The notes under the pieces are model-generated. The model saw only the letters and a list, made by a program, of their open reading frames with translations. It had not been told where the DNA came from and did no database searches. The translations under genes were made by a program, and so were the position numbers. A stretch of DNA of 64,000 nt from Variovorax sp. CF079. Its GTDB lineage: Bacteria; Pseudomonadota; Gammaproteobacteria; Burkholderiales; Burkholderiaceae_C. Below are positions 15,651 through 26,582 of the stretch, piece after piece (within the stretch, counting starts at the first letter, position 1; each line of letters opens with the position of its first letter). The stretch is from contig NZ_FMZU01000014.1 in NCBI RefSeq assembly GCF_900101545.1, positions 124,001 to 188,000 on the forward strand, read 5' to 3'.

Positions 15651-16586
15651 CTACATCTTCCGCGCTCGGCCCAGTCTGCGCCTGCCGCCGCCGGCGATGG
15701 CCGCGACCAGCTGCTGCACGAGCGCCCGCGCGAGCGGCGACAGCGTGCGGCCGTCGAGCGACAGCACCTGCAGGCGACGCTGGTGCATCTGCGGCTCCAC
15801 GAAGGGCCGTGCAACCAGCGTGCCGTTCTCGATCAGGTGAACGGCCGTGAGATGGCCGGAGAGGACGATATCGGGCGCGCGCACCAGCGGCAGCAGCACC
15901 GATGAGAAATTGCTGACGAAGGCGGGCTCGTAGCTGAGCCCCTGCACGCTGCAACTCAGGTCGAACAACTGCCGCGCGGTGACGCCCTTGCTGCCCACGG
16001 CCAGCGGATGGCGCACCACCTCGGCCACGCTGACGGCGCGCTGGCGCGCCAGCGGATGGTCCGGGGACATCAGCGCGTACACCGGCGCGGGCGCCGAGTG
16101 CTCGATGCGGAAACCGCGCTCGGGCGCAACCGCGTACTTGAGTGCGATGTCCGCTTCGCCGCGCCCCAGCAAGGCACTGACTTCGTCAGGCGCACCCACA
16201 TGGAGCTGCAACTGGCTTTGCACATGCGACGCACGAAAGCGGCGCATCACCTCGGGCATGAAACCCACCGCGAAGCCCTCGGTGCAAGCCACGCGGACGC
16301 GGCCCGCTTCCCGGCCGCCGATGCCGCGCACCTGCTCGACCACCTGCTCGGTGTCGGCCAGCGTCGTTCGCAGATGGGCGGCCAGGCGCTCGCCGGCCTG
16401 CGTGAGCGCCATGCCTCGCGCCTTGCGCTCGAACAGCGCGGTCCCCAGCGAATCCTCGAGCTTCGCGATCTGCCGGCTCACGGCGGACGACGCGACATAA
16501 AGCCGGGCCGCGGCCTGGCTGACCGACCCGTGCAGCGCCACCTCCATGAAGTAGCGCATCGGGATGCTGAGGATCGAGGGTGTCAT
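15651..16586 (-). CDS. LysR family transcriptional regulator
   Basis: The 311-residue protein has an N-terminal winged helix (residues about 5-65: MRYFMEVALHGSVSQAAARL, SSAVSRQIAKLEDSLGTALF) and a periplasmic-binding-like effector domain (about 90-300). The start is the ATG at 16586 (MTPSILSIP); the upstream in-frame ATG at 16649 would place the operator palindrome inside the gene. It is divergent from the M20 peptidase and Bug genes, so it most likely controls them in response to a small organic acid or peptide. The 15-nt palindrome at 16604-16618 is the likely binding site. Confidence 0.9.
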   Translation of the reverse strand: MTPSILSIPMRYFMEVALHGSVSQAAARLYVASSAVSRQIAKLEDSLGTALFERKARGMALTQAGERLAAHLRTTLADTEQVVEQVRGIGGREAGRVRVACTEGFAVGFMPEVMRRFRASHVQSQLQLHVGAPDEVSALLGRGEADIALKYAVAPERGFRIEHSAPAPVYALMSPDHPLARQRAVSVAEVVRHPLAVGSKGVTARQLFDLSCSVQGLSYEPAFVSNFSSVLLPLVRAPDIVLSGHLTAVHLIENGTLVARPFVEPQMHQRRLQVLSLDGRTLSPLARALVQQLVAAIAGGGRRRLGRARKM

Positions 16587-16603
16587 TGGCGTGTTCTCGA
16601 GCG

Positions 16604-16618
16604 TTGCCTTGAAGGCAA
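16604..16618. promoter_or_regulatory. Likely LysR operator
   Basis: TTGCCTTGAAGGCAA is a perfect 7-1-7 palindrome that contains the T-N11-A core expected for LysR-type regulators. It lies 18 nt upstream of the lysR start and 82 nt upstream of the peptidase start, in the 114-nt divergent intergenic region. Confidence 0.6.
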
Positions 16619-16700
16619 TGGTAGCTTGCCAATTCGGTGGTTCACGCAATGCTCTTTAGGCCTTTTACTTGCATCCTCGCCATCACACGCATCCACGACC

Positions 16701-18134
16701 ATGCAACGCAACGACTGTCTCTCCGCTGCCGCCGCCTACTTCGACGACGGCCGCTTCCTGGCCGACCTGCGGCGGCGCATCGCATTCCGAACCGAGAGCG
16801 ACACCGGCGCCACGACGCCCGCGCTCGGCGCCTACCTGCGCGAGGAGATGAGCGCACCGCTCACGCGGCTCGGCTTCGCCTGCGAGCTGATCGACAACCC
16901 GGCGCCCAGCGGCGGACCCTTCCTGATTGCGCGCCGCATCGAGGGCGCCGAGCTCCCCACCGTGCTGACCTACGGCCATGGCGACGTCGTCAGCGGCCAG
17001 GACGCGCAATGGCGCGAAGGCCTCGGGCCGTGGACGCTGACGATCGAGGGCGAGCGCTGGTACGGACGCGGCACGGCCGACAACAAGGGGCAGCACACCA
17101 TCAACCTCGGCGCGCTCGCACAGGTGCTGCGGGCACGCAACGGCCGGCTGGGCTACAACGTGACGCTGCTGCTCGAGATGGGCGAGGAGGCCGCGTCGCC
17201 CGGCCTGCATGAGGTCTGCAGGCAGCAGGCCGACAAGCTGCGCGCCGATCTGCTGATCGCCTGCGACGGGCCGCGCGTGAACGCCCGGCGCCCGACGCTG
17301 TTCCTCGGTTCGCGCGGCGCGGTCAACTTCAGCCTGCGGTTGCGCGCCCGGCCGCGCGGCTATCACTCCGGCAATTGGGGCGGCGTGCTCGCCAACCCGG
17401 CCACGGTGCTGAGCCATGCGGTGGCGACGCTGGTGGATGCCAAGGGCCGCATCCTGGTCGACGCGCTTCGGCCGCGAAGCATCCCGGACGCGGTACACGA
17501 AGCCCTGGCGGCCATCGAGATCGGCGGCGGCGCGGACGACCCCGCGCTGGATGGCGGCTGGGGCGAGCCCGGCCTGAACCCGGCCGAGCGGCTGATGGCC
17601 TGGAACACCATCGAGGTGCTCGCGCTCGGCGCGGGCTCGCCGCAGCGGCCGGTCAATGCGATCCCCGGTGAAGCGGTGGCGCATTGCCAGCTGCGCTTCG
17701 TGGTGGGCACGCCCTGGCGCGAGCTCGCGTCGATCGTGCGTGCCCATCTCGACGCACATGGATTCGGGCAGGTCGAGGTGCAGGTCACGCTCGAAGGCGC
17801 CGCGACCCGTCTGGACCTCGACAACCCCTGGGTCGGCTGGGCCCAGCGCTCCATCGAGGCGAGCACGGGCCAGCGCCCCGACCTTCTGCCGAACCTCGCC
17901 GGCTCTTTGCCCAACGATGTCTTCGCCGACCTGCTGGGCCTGCCGACCTTGTGGGTGCCCCACTCCTACCCGGCCTGTGCACAGCATGCGCCCAACGAAC
18001 ACCTGCTTGCGCCACTCGCCCGCGAGGGCCTGCAGATCATGGCCGGCCTGTACTGGGATCTCGGCGATGCCGCCGCGAACACACCCTGGCAGGCTGGATC
18101 GATCGCTGCAACTTCCCATCAGAAAGCCGCATGA
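16701..18134 (+). CDS. M20 family metallopeptidase
   Basis: The 477-residue di-zinc hydrolase has the metal-binding motif YGHGDVV near residue 92, GRGTADNKGQHTIN near 117 with the second ligand aspartate, and the catalytic EMGEEAASPG near 160. A dimerisation domain occupies about 210-340. The family cleaves dipeptides, N-acyl amino acids or carbamoyl compounds. The ATG at 16701 is the first family-like start. Its stop overlaps the start of the Bug protein gene (ATGA), so import and hydrolysis of one compound is a reasonable inference. Confidence 0.9.
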   Translation: MQRNDCLSAAAAYFDDGRFLADLRRRIAFRTESDTGATTPALGAYLREEMSAPLTRLGFACELIDNPAPSGGPFLIARRIEGAELPTVLTYGHGDVVSGQDAQWREGLGPWTLTIEGERWYGRGTADNKGQHTINLGALAQVLRARNGRLGYNVTLLLEMGEEAASPGLHEVCRQQADKLRADLLIACDGPRVNARRPTLFLGSRGAVNFSLRLRARPRGYHSGNWGGVLANPATVLSHAVATLVDAKGRILVDALRPRSIPDAVHEALAAIEIGGGADDPALDGGWGEPGLNPAERLMAWNTIEVLALGAGSPQRPVNAIPGEAVAHCQLRFVVGTPWRELASIVRAHLDAHGFGQVEVQVTLEGAATRLDLDNPWVGWAQRSIEASTGQRPDLLPNLAGSLPNDVFADLLGLPTLWVPHSYPACAQHAPNEHLLAPLAREGLQIMAGLYWDLGDAAANTPWQAGSIAATSHQKAA

Positions 18135-19102
18135 AGCAACTCGCCCAACTCCTTGCCGCCATCGCCTTCACCGCCGCTGCCGGCCTCGCGCAGGCCGCCG
18201 ATGCCTGGCCTGCCAAGACCATCAAGCTGGTCGTGCCCTTCCCGCCCGGTGGCGGCACCGACATCGTGGCGCGCGCGCTGGGTCAGAAGCTGGCCGATCG
18301 GCTCGGCCAGCCGGTCGTCGTCGACAACAAGCCCGGCGCAGCGACCATCATCGGCGCCGACGCGGTCGCCAAGGCGCAGCCTGACGGCTACACGCTGCTG
18401 GTCTCGGGTTCTTCCACCTACAGCGTGAATGCAGCGCTGCGTGCGCGACTGCCCTACGACCCGCTGAAGGACCTGGCGCCGGTGGCGATCATCGCGAAAG
18501 CGCCGCTGGTGCTGGTGGTCAATGCGGCCTCGCCCTGGCACAGCGTGGCGGCACTCGCCGCTGCGGCCAAGGCCAAGCCCCAGGGCATCCGCTACGCCAC
18601 CTTCGGCAGCGGCTCCGGCCCGCATCTGGCCGGCGAAATGTTCGCGATGGCAGCGGGCGTGAAGCTGCAGGACGTGCCTTACAAGGGCAGCAGCCAGAGC
18701 GCGATCGCATTGATCGGCGGCGAGATCGAGATGGGCATCGACACCGTGGCCGCCGTCGCGCCGCATGTGCGCTCGGGCAAGCTGCGCGCATTGGCCGTCG
18801 TGGGTACGACGCGTTCCAGCATGCTGCCGGACGTGCTCACCATGGCCGAGCTCAAGATGCCCGACGCCACCTTCGACGCCTGGTACGGATTGGCTGCGCC
18901 GGCCGGCACCCCAGCACCGGTGATCCAGAGGCTGGCGGCCGAGGTAAGCGCCACGATGGCTGACAAGGCGATTCAGGACCAGCTGCGCGCACAGGGCATG
19001 GAGCCCGTGATGATCGGCGCGGCCCCTTTCCGGAGCCTGATGGAATCGGAGATTTCGCGCTATCGCGCGCTGGCGCATCGGGCGGGGATCGCCGCCGAAT
19101 GA
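18131..19102 (+). CDS. Bug family tripartite tricarboxylate transporter solute-binding protein
   Basis: The 323-residue periplasmic protein has a signal peptide (MKQLAQLLAAIAFTAAAGLA to the AQA cleavage region) and the TctC/Bug fold: WPAKTIKLVVPFPPGGGTD at about 25-43, RLGQPVVVDNKPGAA at about 57-71, and AGTPAPVIQRLAAEV near 260. No TctA or TctB membrane gene is nearby, so it is one of the many orphan Bug proteins of this family of bacteria. It is coupled to the M20 peptidase gene. Confidence 0.93.
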   Translation: MKQLAQLLAAIAFTAAAGLAQAADAWPAKTIKLVVPFPPGGGTDIVARALGQKLADRLGQPVVVDNKPGAATIIGADAVAKAQPDGYTLLVSGSSTYSVNAALRARLPYDPLKDLAPVAIIAKAPLVLVVNAASPWHSVAALAAAAKAKPQGIRYATFGSGSGPHLAGEMFAMAAGVKLQDVPYKGSSQSAIALIGGEIEMGIDTVAAVAPHVRSGKLRALAVVGTTRSSMLPDVLTMAELKMPDATFDAWYGLAAPAGTPAPVIQRLAAEVSATMADKAIQDQLRAQGMEPVMIGAAPFRSLMESEISRYRALAHRAGIAAE

Positions 19103-19121
19103 GCGGCGGCCCTGCTCGCTC

Positions 19122-19649
19122 CTACTTCTTGTAGTTGGCGATGCCGTCCATGATTTCCTTCTTGGCGGCGTCGATGCCTTCCCAGCCCAGCACCTTGACC
19201 CACTTGCCGGCTTCCAGGTCCTTGTAGTGCTCGAAGAAGTGCGTGATGGCCTTCAGGCGCATCGGGTTCACGTCTTCGACCTTCTTCCAGTGGCTGTAGA
19301 TCGGCAGCACCTTGTCGGTGGGCACGGCAAGCACCTTGCCGTCGACGCCGGCCTCGTCCTCCATCATCAGGATGCCGATCGGGCGGCACGGCACCACCAC
19401 GCCGGGCACCAGCGCCCAGGGGGTGATGACCAGCACGTCGACCGGATCGCCGTCGCCCGAGAGCGTCTGCGGCACGTAGCCGTAGTTGGTCGGGTAGTGC
19501 ATCGCGGTCGTCATGAAGCGGTCGACGAAGATCGCGCCGGATTCCTTGTCGACTTCGTACTTGATCGGGTCGGCGTTCATCGGGATTTCGATGACGACGT
19601 TGAAGGCTTCGGGGGCGTCTTTGCCGGGGGAAACTTGGCCGAGGGACAT
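19122..19649 (-). CDS. ppa: Inorganic pyrophosphatase, soluble family I
   Basis: Cytosolic Mg-dependent enzyme that hydrolyses pyrophosphate from biosynthesis. The 175-residue protein carries the signature region DGDPVDVLVITPW with the catalytic aspartates and the lysine/arginine set (IKYEVDKESGAIFVDRF; YPTNYGYVPQTL). Length matches E. coli Ppa (176). I chose the ATG at 19649 (MSLGQVSPGKD). It is divergent from hppA, so the two unrelated pyrophosphatases are side by side. Confidence 0.96.
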   Translation of the reverse strand: MSLGQVSPGKDAPEAFNVVIEIPMNADPIKYEVDKESGAIFVDRFMTTAMHYPTNYGYVPQTLSGDGDPVDVLVITPWALVPGVVVPCRPIGILMMEDEAGVDGKVLAVPTDKVLPIYSHWKKVEDVNPMRLKAITHFFEHYKDLEAGKWVKVLGWEGIDAAKKEIMDGIANYKK

Positions 19650-19906
19650 AGGTCTGTCTTGGAGTAGTTGAAAGTGTTCGCGGGATGCGGACAAACCCGA
19701 AGTTTACTTTCCGTGTCACGGCCCGGTCGCACGAAACTCGGCATTTGCCTGTAAATTGGCCGCGTTGGCCAATCGGCCCCGGCTTTTTGCAAGGCATCGG
19801 GGCTTCGAGGAAGCAACGCGGCGGAAGCACTGACCCGTACGCGTTGCGCGCAGGGCTAAGTGCTTTCGTCTCCACAAGTCACAACGTACGAATGGAGAAG
19901 CAAGGC

Positions 19907-22396
<2,490 letters not shown>

Positions 22397-22403
22397 GGGG
22401 TAC

Positions 22404-22430
22404 GCGGCGCGCGCCGGCTGCGCGCGCCGC
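22404..22430. terminator. GC-rich hairpin between convergent genes
   Basis: A perfect 10-bp stem, GCGGCGCGCG at 22404-22413 and CGCGCGCCGC at 22421-22430 with a 7-nt loop, fills the 39-nt gap between hppA and the convergent gene. No T-run follows on either strand, so it may be a weak bidirectional terminator or a repeat unit. Confidence 0.5.
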
Positions 22431-22435
22431 GGCGC

Positions 22436-23005
22436 TCAGTTCAGGCTGATGCCGTGCGTCGGCAGCGCGCCTTGCTCGGTGCGCAGCGGCACGCCCTGGA
22501 GCGTGTCGAAGTCGGACGGCGCATCCGGCATGCGCATCTCTTCCAGCTCGTGCAGCGAGGCCACCCAGCGGCCGGCCGCGGAGTTGGCGGGCTCGTCGTT
22601 GGTGAAGATGCCGTCGCGGATGTAGAAGGTTTCGCCGGCAGGCCGCTCGGCATGCAATTCGATCAGGCGTGCGATCGGGAAGGTATAGGTGACCAGTTTT
22701 TCCTTGGTCTTGCGGTCCTTGCCGCCGCAATTGAAGAAGCCTTCCGCGGCAATGACGATGCAGGAGCCGTCGACCTGGCTGTCGATGTCGCCGCCGCAGC
22801 GCCATACGGCGGTGGGCAGGCGAACGCGCACCTTGTCGATCACGAGATCGCGCTGCTTGTTGAGGGCGTTGAGGGGCGGCACCAGCGAGCGCAGCTGCCG
22901 CAGGCGATCGGCGAAGTTGTCGTCCATGCTGAATTCGACGTGGTGCGTGGCGCCACCCGAGCGCTTGACGACCTGCATGATGACGTGGCGGGGCGGCCTG
23001 CTCAT
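22436..23005 (-). CDS. Conserved hypothetical protein, 189 residues
   Basis: I do not recognise this family. The protein is soluble, without signal peptide or membrane span. It has a mixed alpha/beta look: MQVVKRSGGATHHVEFSMDD at the start, NALNKQRDLVIDKVRVRLP in the middle, and WVASLHELEEMRMPDAPSD near the end. Two cysteines (WRCGGDID, FFNCGGKD) sit in similar Cys-Gly-Gly contexts about 25 residues apart, a possible metal or disulfide pair. Upstream DNA (23006-23170) is more AT-rich than its surroundings and probably holds the promoter. No neighbour hints at its role. Confidence 0.6.
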   Translation of the reverse strand: MSRPPRHVIMQVVKRSGGATHHVEFSMDDNFADRLRQLRSLVPPLNALNKQRDLVIDKVRVRLPTAVWRCGGDIDSQVDGSCIVIAAEGFFNCGGKDRKTKEKLVTYTFPIARLIELHAERPAGETFYIRDGIFTNDEPANSAAGRWVASLHELEEMRMPDAPSDFDTLQGVPLRTEQGALPTHGISLN

Positions 23006-23170
23006 ACGCGCTCCGACCAATAGAAGGCAATGGTTTTAAGCGGGATCATTTGATCGACCATCAATTAGAACTTTGGTATTGAGGCAAATAATTGCATCAA
23101 TTGTTTCCAACTGTAGATCGAAATTCGCCGCTTTGGTAGCCGATTTGCAGAGGCAAATCGAATTCGTCAA

Positions 23171-23419
23171 CTACGTCGCAACGCTGTCACGATCGATCAA
23201 CTCGTCGAGTGCCTTGCATGAGGGCGCGCAGACGGTTTGCGACTTGCCCAGCAGCTGCCTGGTCCGCATCTGGGAGCGCACGCGGTGCTTGCCGCACATG
23301 AAGCAGGACATGGTCGCGCCACTGAACGAAGCCGAGGCGCGGAAAGGAGAGCCCGGCGCCTTGGCCTTGTAGCGCAGGCCGTCTGCCACGACGGCGGTCT
23401 TGACATCAGCCTTGGCCAT
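23171..23419 (-). CDS. Small cysteine-containing hypothetical protein, 82 residues
   Basis: The small basic protein has a CFMCGKHR motif at about residues 38-45 and two further cysteines (VCAPSC), giving a CxxC...CxxxC arrangement that could bind zinc. TRQLLGKSQTVCAPSCKALDELI at the end resembles a short helix after the second pair. I recall similar small proteins in Comamonadaceae but no function. The start overlaps the end of the 116-residue gene by 14 nt, so it is the last gene of the lipid-cluster transcript or of a two-gene unit behind it. Confidence 0.6.
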   Translation of the reverse strand: MAKADVKTAVVADGLRYKAKAPGSPFRASASFSGATMSCFMCGKHRVRSQMRTRQLLGKSQTVCAPSCKALDELIDRDSVAT

Positions 23420-23759
23420 GGGTCGCGTCGGGTTCGGCATGGCGCATGGCGCGCGTGATGGCGTCCTTGGCAGCCAGTTCGGCGGCCAGCGAGGCATCCA
23501 GCCCGGAGCGGCACAGGCCGGCGTGCTGATAGTTGAGGTTTTCGTACACCTCGGCGGCGGCCGGATAGGCGTCCAGCAACTGCCCGAGGCCGGTGCCGGG
23601 CTCGACCTCGCGGAACTCGTCCACCAGGTGCATCACGACCGACCGGTACTGCTCGGCACCCACCGGCACGGCGCTGTGCTCGAGCCGCTCGAGGAGCTGG
23701 GCCAGCACGTGCGTCACCGCCAGATCGGCCTTGGGCGACGGAGTCTTGGTAGCGTTCAT
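23406..23759 (-). CDS. Hypothetical protein, 116 residues
   Basis: I do not recognise this family. It is a soluble, mostly helical protein (LAVTHVLAQLLERLEHSAVP; YRSVVMHLVDEFREVEPGTG; LAAELAAKDAITRAMRH) with one cysteine. A Gly-Gln-Leu-Leu-Asp-Ala-Tyr-Pro segment is followed by VYENLNYQHAGLCRSGLD. The ATG at 23759 gives MNATKTPSPK. It follows the 293-residue gene by 28 nt and overlaps the small cysteine protein gene, so it may belong to the same transcript. Confidence 0.6.
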   Translation of the reverse strand: MNATKTPSPKADLAVTHVLAQLLERLEHSAVPVGAEQYRSVVMHLVDEFREVEPGTGLGQLLDAYPAAAEVYENLNYQHAGLCRSGLDASLAAELAAKDAITRAMRHAEPDATHGQG

Positions 23760-23787
23760 GGCTCGCATCTGGGGCACGGACGCCGGA

Positions 23788-24669
23788 TTACAAGGGTGCG
23801 GCGGCCCGCGCATCCCGGAACTTCATCAGGAGGCTGTGCAGCATCTCGGTGGACAGGCCGTGGATCACCAGCCGGTGCCCCGCGCGCAGGGTCGACAGCG
23901 GCACCAGCGGGTGCTTGTTGTTCACCAGGATCAGGTGCTCGGGCGCATCCAGCACGGTGGCGGCGTAGATGCCGATGGTTTCGTCGAGCTGAAGCGAATT
24001 GGCAGCGCGCCAGAAGTCGTTGTCGGTCAGCATGAGCTGATAGAGCGGCGTGAACAGCTCGATCGCGCTTTGCAAGTCGAGAAAATTGAGCCTGCCGTGC
24101 GGCATGTCTTCGATTTGCAAGGCGGGCTCGCGGATCATCGAGAAATCGACCCGCTCTGCCTTGCGCAACTGGAGACCCTGCGCGCGCAGCGCCTGGTTGA
24201 GCCGGATCACGAAATTGAAGAGGTTCAGGTCGTGCTGCAGGAACATGTCCTCCTTCAGCGCGTCGATGTCGGCCGGCTCCAGCGGCGCGGTAGCGACCGG
24301 CACCGGCGAATTGGCGCCGATGAAGGCCAGCACCTGCGAACCCAGGTGGAAGTGCCGCAGGATCAGCCAATTCGCCTCGGGCGAGACGAAGCGTTGGAGG
24401 CCCCAGGCCAGCAGGCGGTGCAGCAGCCGCGAATGCGCCCACTTGCGCGGCACGAACACCTTGATCACCTGGAACAGCACGATGGCGGCGCGCGCCAGCG
24501 GCCGCAAAAACGGCAGCAGGTACTGGCGCGAGGCCGAACTCGAATCGGCGAGCCAGGCCGCCTTCACCTTGTCGGGCAGCGGCGTGCTCTGGTCGAGGTA
24601 GAGGGCGAGCCAGGGGCTCGGGTCGCGCAGATCGTGCTGCTGCGCCAGGAAGTCCGGAGTTGTGCTCAT
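23788..24669 (-). CDS. Unrecognised protein coupled to the ketosynthase-oxidase gene, 293 residues
   Basis: The start codon overlaps the stop of the ketosynthase fusion gene (ATGA), which implies a partner role in the same pathway. The protein has a hydrophobic helix at about 53-72 (PFLRPLARAAIVLFQVIKVF), a basic segment (VPRKWAHSRLLHRLLAWGL), and a long helical middle with FLQHDLNLFNFVIRLNQAL. A second hydrophobic region (LDETIGIYAATVLDAPEHL) and a His-containing end (RAGHRLVIHGLSTEMLHSLL) follow. It may associate with the membrane. I see no catalytic motif I can name; it could be an accessory or acyl-handling protein. Confidence 0.65.
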   Translation of the reverse strand: MSTTPDFLAQQHDLRDPSPWLALYLDQSTPLPDKVKAAWLADSSSASRQYLLPFLRPLARAAIVLFQVIKVFVPRKWAHSRLLHRLLAWGLQRFVSPEANWLILRHFHLGSQVLAFIGANSPVPVATAPLEPADIDALKEDMFLQHDLNLFNFVIRLNQALRAQGLQLRKAERVDFSMIREPALQIEDMPHGRLNFLDLQSAIELFTPLYQLMLTDNDFWRAANSLQLDETIGIYAATVLDAPEHLILVNNKHPLVPLSTLRAGHRLVIHGLSTEMLHSLLMKFRDARAAAPL

Positions 24670-26579
24670 GCTTGCATTCGTTCCGTGACGTGCTCGAACT
24701 GCATCAGGTAGAGCGCCGCGGTGTGGCGCGCGGTGTCGACGATCTGGCGCGCGGCCCTGCCCTCGCCATCGAGCGCCATCGCCATCTCGACCGCGGCCAG
24801 CCAGCGATTGAGGTGATTCTCGTCGTTGTGGCCGTGATACTCGAGGAAGCGGAAGGCCTCGGGCGGCAGCTTCAGCCCGGGCTTGATCAGCGGCAGCAGC
24901 GCCGGCACGATGCGCTGCCCGGTGCCTTCGATGATGTAGATCGCGCCCAAAAGCCCGATCGGGTTGCGCGTCGCGGCCAGGCCATGCAGGTAGGCGTTGA
25001 GCGCTTCACCGCCCGGGTTGCGCCGCAGGGCATCGATGACTGCGATGCTGCCGCCCGCCTTGCGGTAGTCGTTGAACAGGATCATGAAGTCGTCCTGCTC
25101 CTCGCCGGCATGCACGCCGATCAGCGCCGCCAGCGCCTGGTAGGGCTCGGCCAGCGAGGCGGCGCCTTCGCGCATCCACTTGCTGCCCTCGCGCACCTGG
25201 GGAATCCAGTTCTCCATCCAGTTCAAGTAGTCGGCGAGCGCGAAGCGGCGCTCGCGGATCTGCCGCACCAGCGGCGTGCGCCAGACGCGCGAACGGTAGT
25301 CGTGCCAGATCGCGGCCAGCTCGGTGAGCAGTTCGCCCAGGCCCTCGGGCGCGGCGGCCGGGTCGTGCGGCGGCGCAATGACCTCAGTCGGCGCCTCGGC
25401 CGCCGCCTCCGCGCGAACCGGCGCAGGCGCAGCGGCAGCAGCGGCGCCGGCCTCTTCGACCTCGAACAGCATGTACGCCGCCATGAAGCGGCCCGACTCG
25501 GGCACGTAGCAGAAGATCTGCTCGCCGGGTTTCAGGGTCTTGGTCTGCAGGAATTCGGCCAGCATGATCATGATCGAGGCCGCGCCGGTGTTGCCGCGCC
25601 AGGCCAGATTGCTGTACCAGCGCTCGCGCGGAATGGCGAGGCCGGCCTTGTGCATCAGGCCGTCGACCACGGGAATGAACTTCTCCGACGAGTAGTGGCA
25701 CAGGAAATGGTCGACCCGCGCCGGGTCGAGCCAGCCCTCGCGCACCAGCCCTGCGTATTCGTGGATGCCGATGTCGAACAGGTGCGGCAGAAGCCGGATG
25801 TCCTGCCTGAGCGACAAGGCGCCCGCGGCCTCGGCCTCGCCCCAGGAGCCGAAGTCCAGGTGCCCGCGCGAGCGATCCTCGGTCAAGCCCAGCTGCATGC
25901 ACACGGGGTAGTCGCCCGAGAAAGCGCGCTGGTGGATCCACTTGAGGCGCAGGCGCACGCCCGGCGCGCCGGCCAGCGCCGGCGCACCATCGGACAGCAG
26001 CAACGCACCGGCACCATCGGACAGCATCCAGCGCAGGAAGTGCGAGTCGAAATCGGTGTCGTATCCGCGCGCCGCGAAGCGCGAGCGCTTGAACAGGCGC
26101 GAAGGCATCTCGCTCGCCACCGCCAGCGCCGAGCGATGCGCGCCGAGCTCCACGCCCTGCGCCGCCGACTGGATCGCCGACACGCCGGCCGCACAGATGC
26201 CGTGCACCGAGAGCGTCTCCATCGGCGGTGCCGCGAGCTCGCCCTGGATCATGTTGGCGAAGCCCGGCATCAGCGCATCGCCGCCCGAGGAGCCGCTGGC
26301 CAGCAGCGACACACGCGAGATCTCGGCCGCGCCCTGCTGCAGGCAGTGGCGGATCGCACCCGACGCGAGCTGCGCGTTGGTGTGCACCGTGCGGCCCTCG
26401 GCGTCGATCGCGTAGTAGCGCTCGCGGATGCCGTTCTCGGCCAGGATGCGCCGCTTGATGCGCTCCGACATCCGGTTGAGCGGCGCGATGTAGGCATCCA
26501 TGCGTTCGTTGGACACGGGCGCGCCGGGCATGAAGTAGCCGGCACTTTCGAGATAGACACGCTGGAAGGAAACGGGCAT
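24666..26579 (-). CDS. StlD/DarB-type beta-ketosynthase fused to a heme-oxygenase-like di-iron oxidase domain
   Basis: Residues 1-375 form a KASIII-type condensing enzyme of the StlD/DarB group (SNERMDAYI, IKRRILAENGIRERYYAID, RTVHTNAQLASGAIR). The triad is visible: Cys129 in HGICAAG, His295 in LCHYSS, Asn330 in RGNTGAAS. An Ala/Pro linker covers about 377-412. Residues 415-637 resemble heme-oxygenase-like di-iron oxidases (HDO; CADD, SznF, UndA): IGVHAGEEQDD (His490, Glu493/494), IYIIEGTGQ (Glu551) and YHGHNDENH (His582-x3-Asp586-x2-His589). StlD/DarB enzymes condense beta-ketoacyl chains into cyclohexanedione/resorcinol precursors; HDO enzymes use O2 to cleave or hydroxylate. The product here is unknown. 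It is preceded by two desaturase-family genes. Confidence 0.85.
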   Translation of the reverse strand: MPVSFQRVYLESAGYFMPGAPVSNERMDAYIAPLNRMSERIKRRILAENGIRERYYAIDAEGRTVHTNAQLASGAIRHCLQQGAAEISRVSLLASGSSGGDALMPGFANMIQGELAAPPMETLSVHGICAAGVSAIQSAAQGVELGAHRSALAVASEMPSRLFKRSRFAARGYDTDFDSHFLRWMLSDGAGALLLSDGAPALAGAPGVRLRLKWIHQRAFSGDYPVCMQLGLTEDRSRGHLDFGSWGEAEAAGALSLRQDIRLLPHLFDIGIHEYAGLVREGWLDPARVDHFLCHYSSEKFIPVVDGLMHKAGLAIPRERWYSNLAWRGNTGAASIMIMLAEFLQTKTLKPGEQIFCYVPESGRFMAAYMLFEVEEAGAAAAAAPAPVRAEAAAEAPTEVIAPPHDPAAAPEGLGELLTELAAIWHDYRSRVWRTPLVRQIRERRFALADYLNWMENWIPQVREGSKWMREGAASLAEPYQALAALIGVHAGEEQDDFMILFNDYRKAGGSIAVIDALRRNPGGEALNAYLHGLAATRNPIGLLGAIYIIEGTGQRIVPALLPLIKPGLKLPPEAFRFLEYHGHNDENHLNRWLAAVEMAMALDGEGRAARQIVDTARHTAALYLMQFEHVTERMQA

Positions 26580-26582
26580 GGA

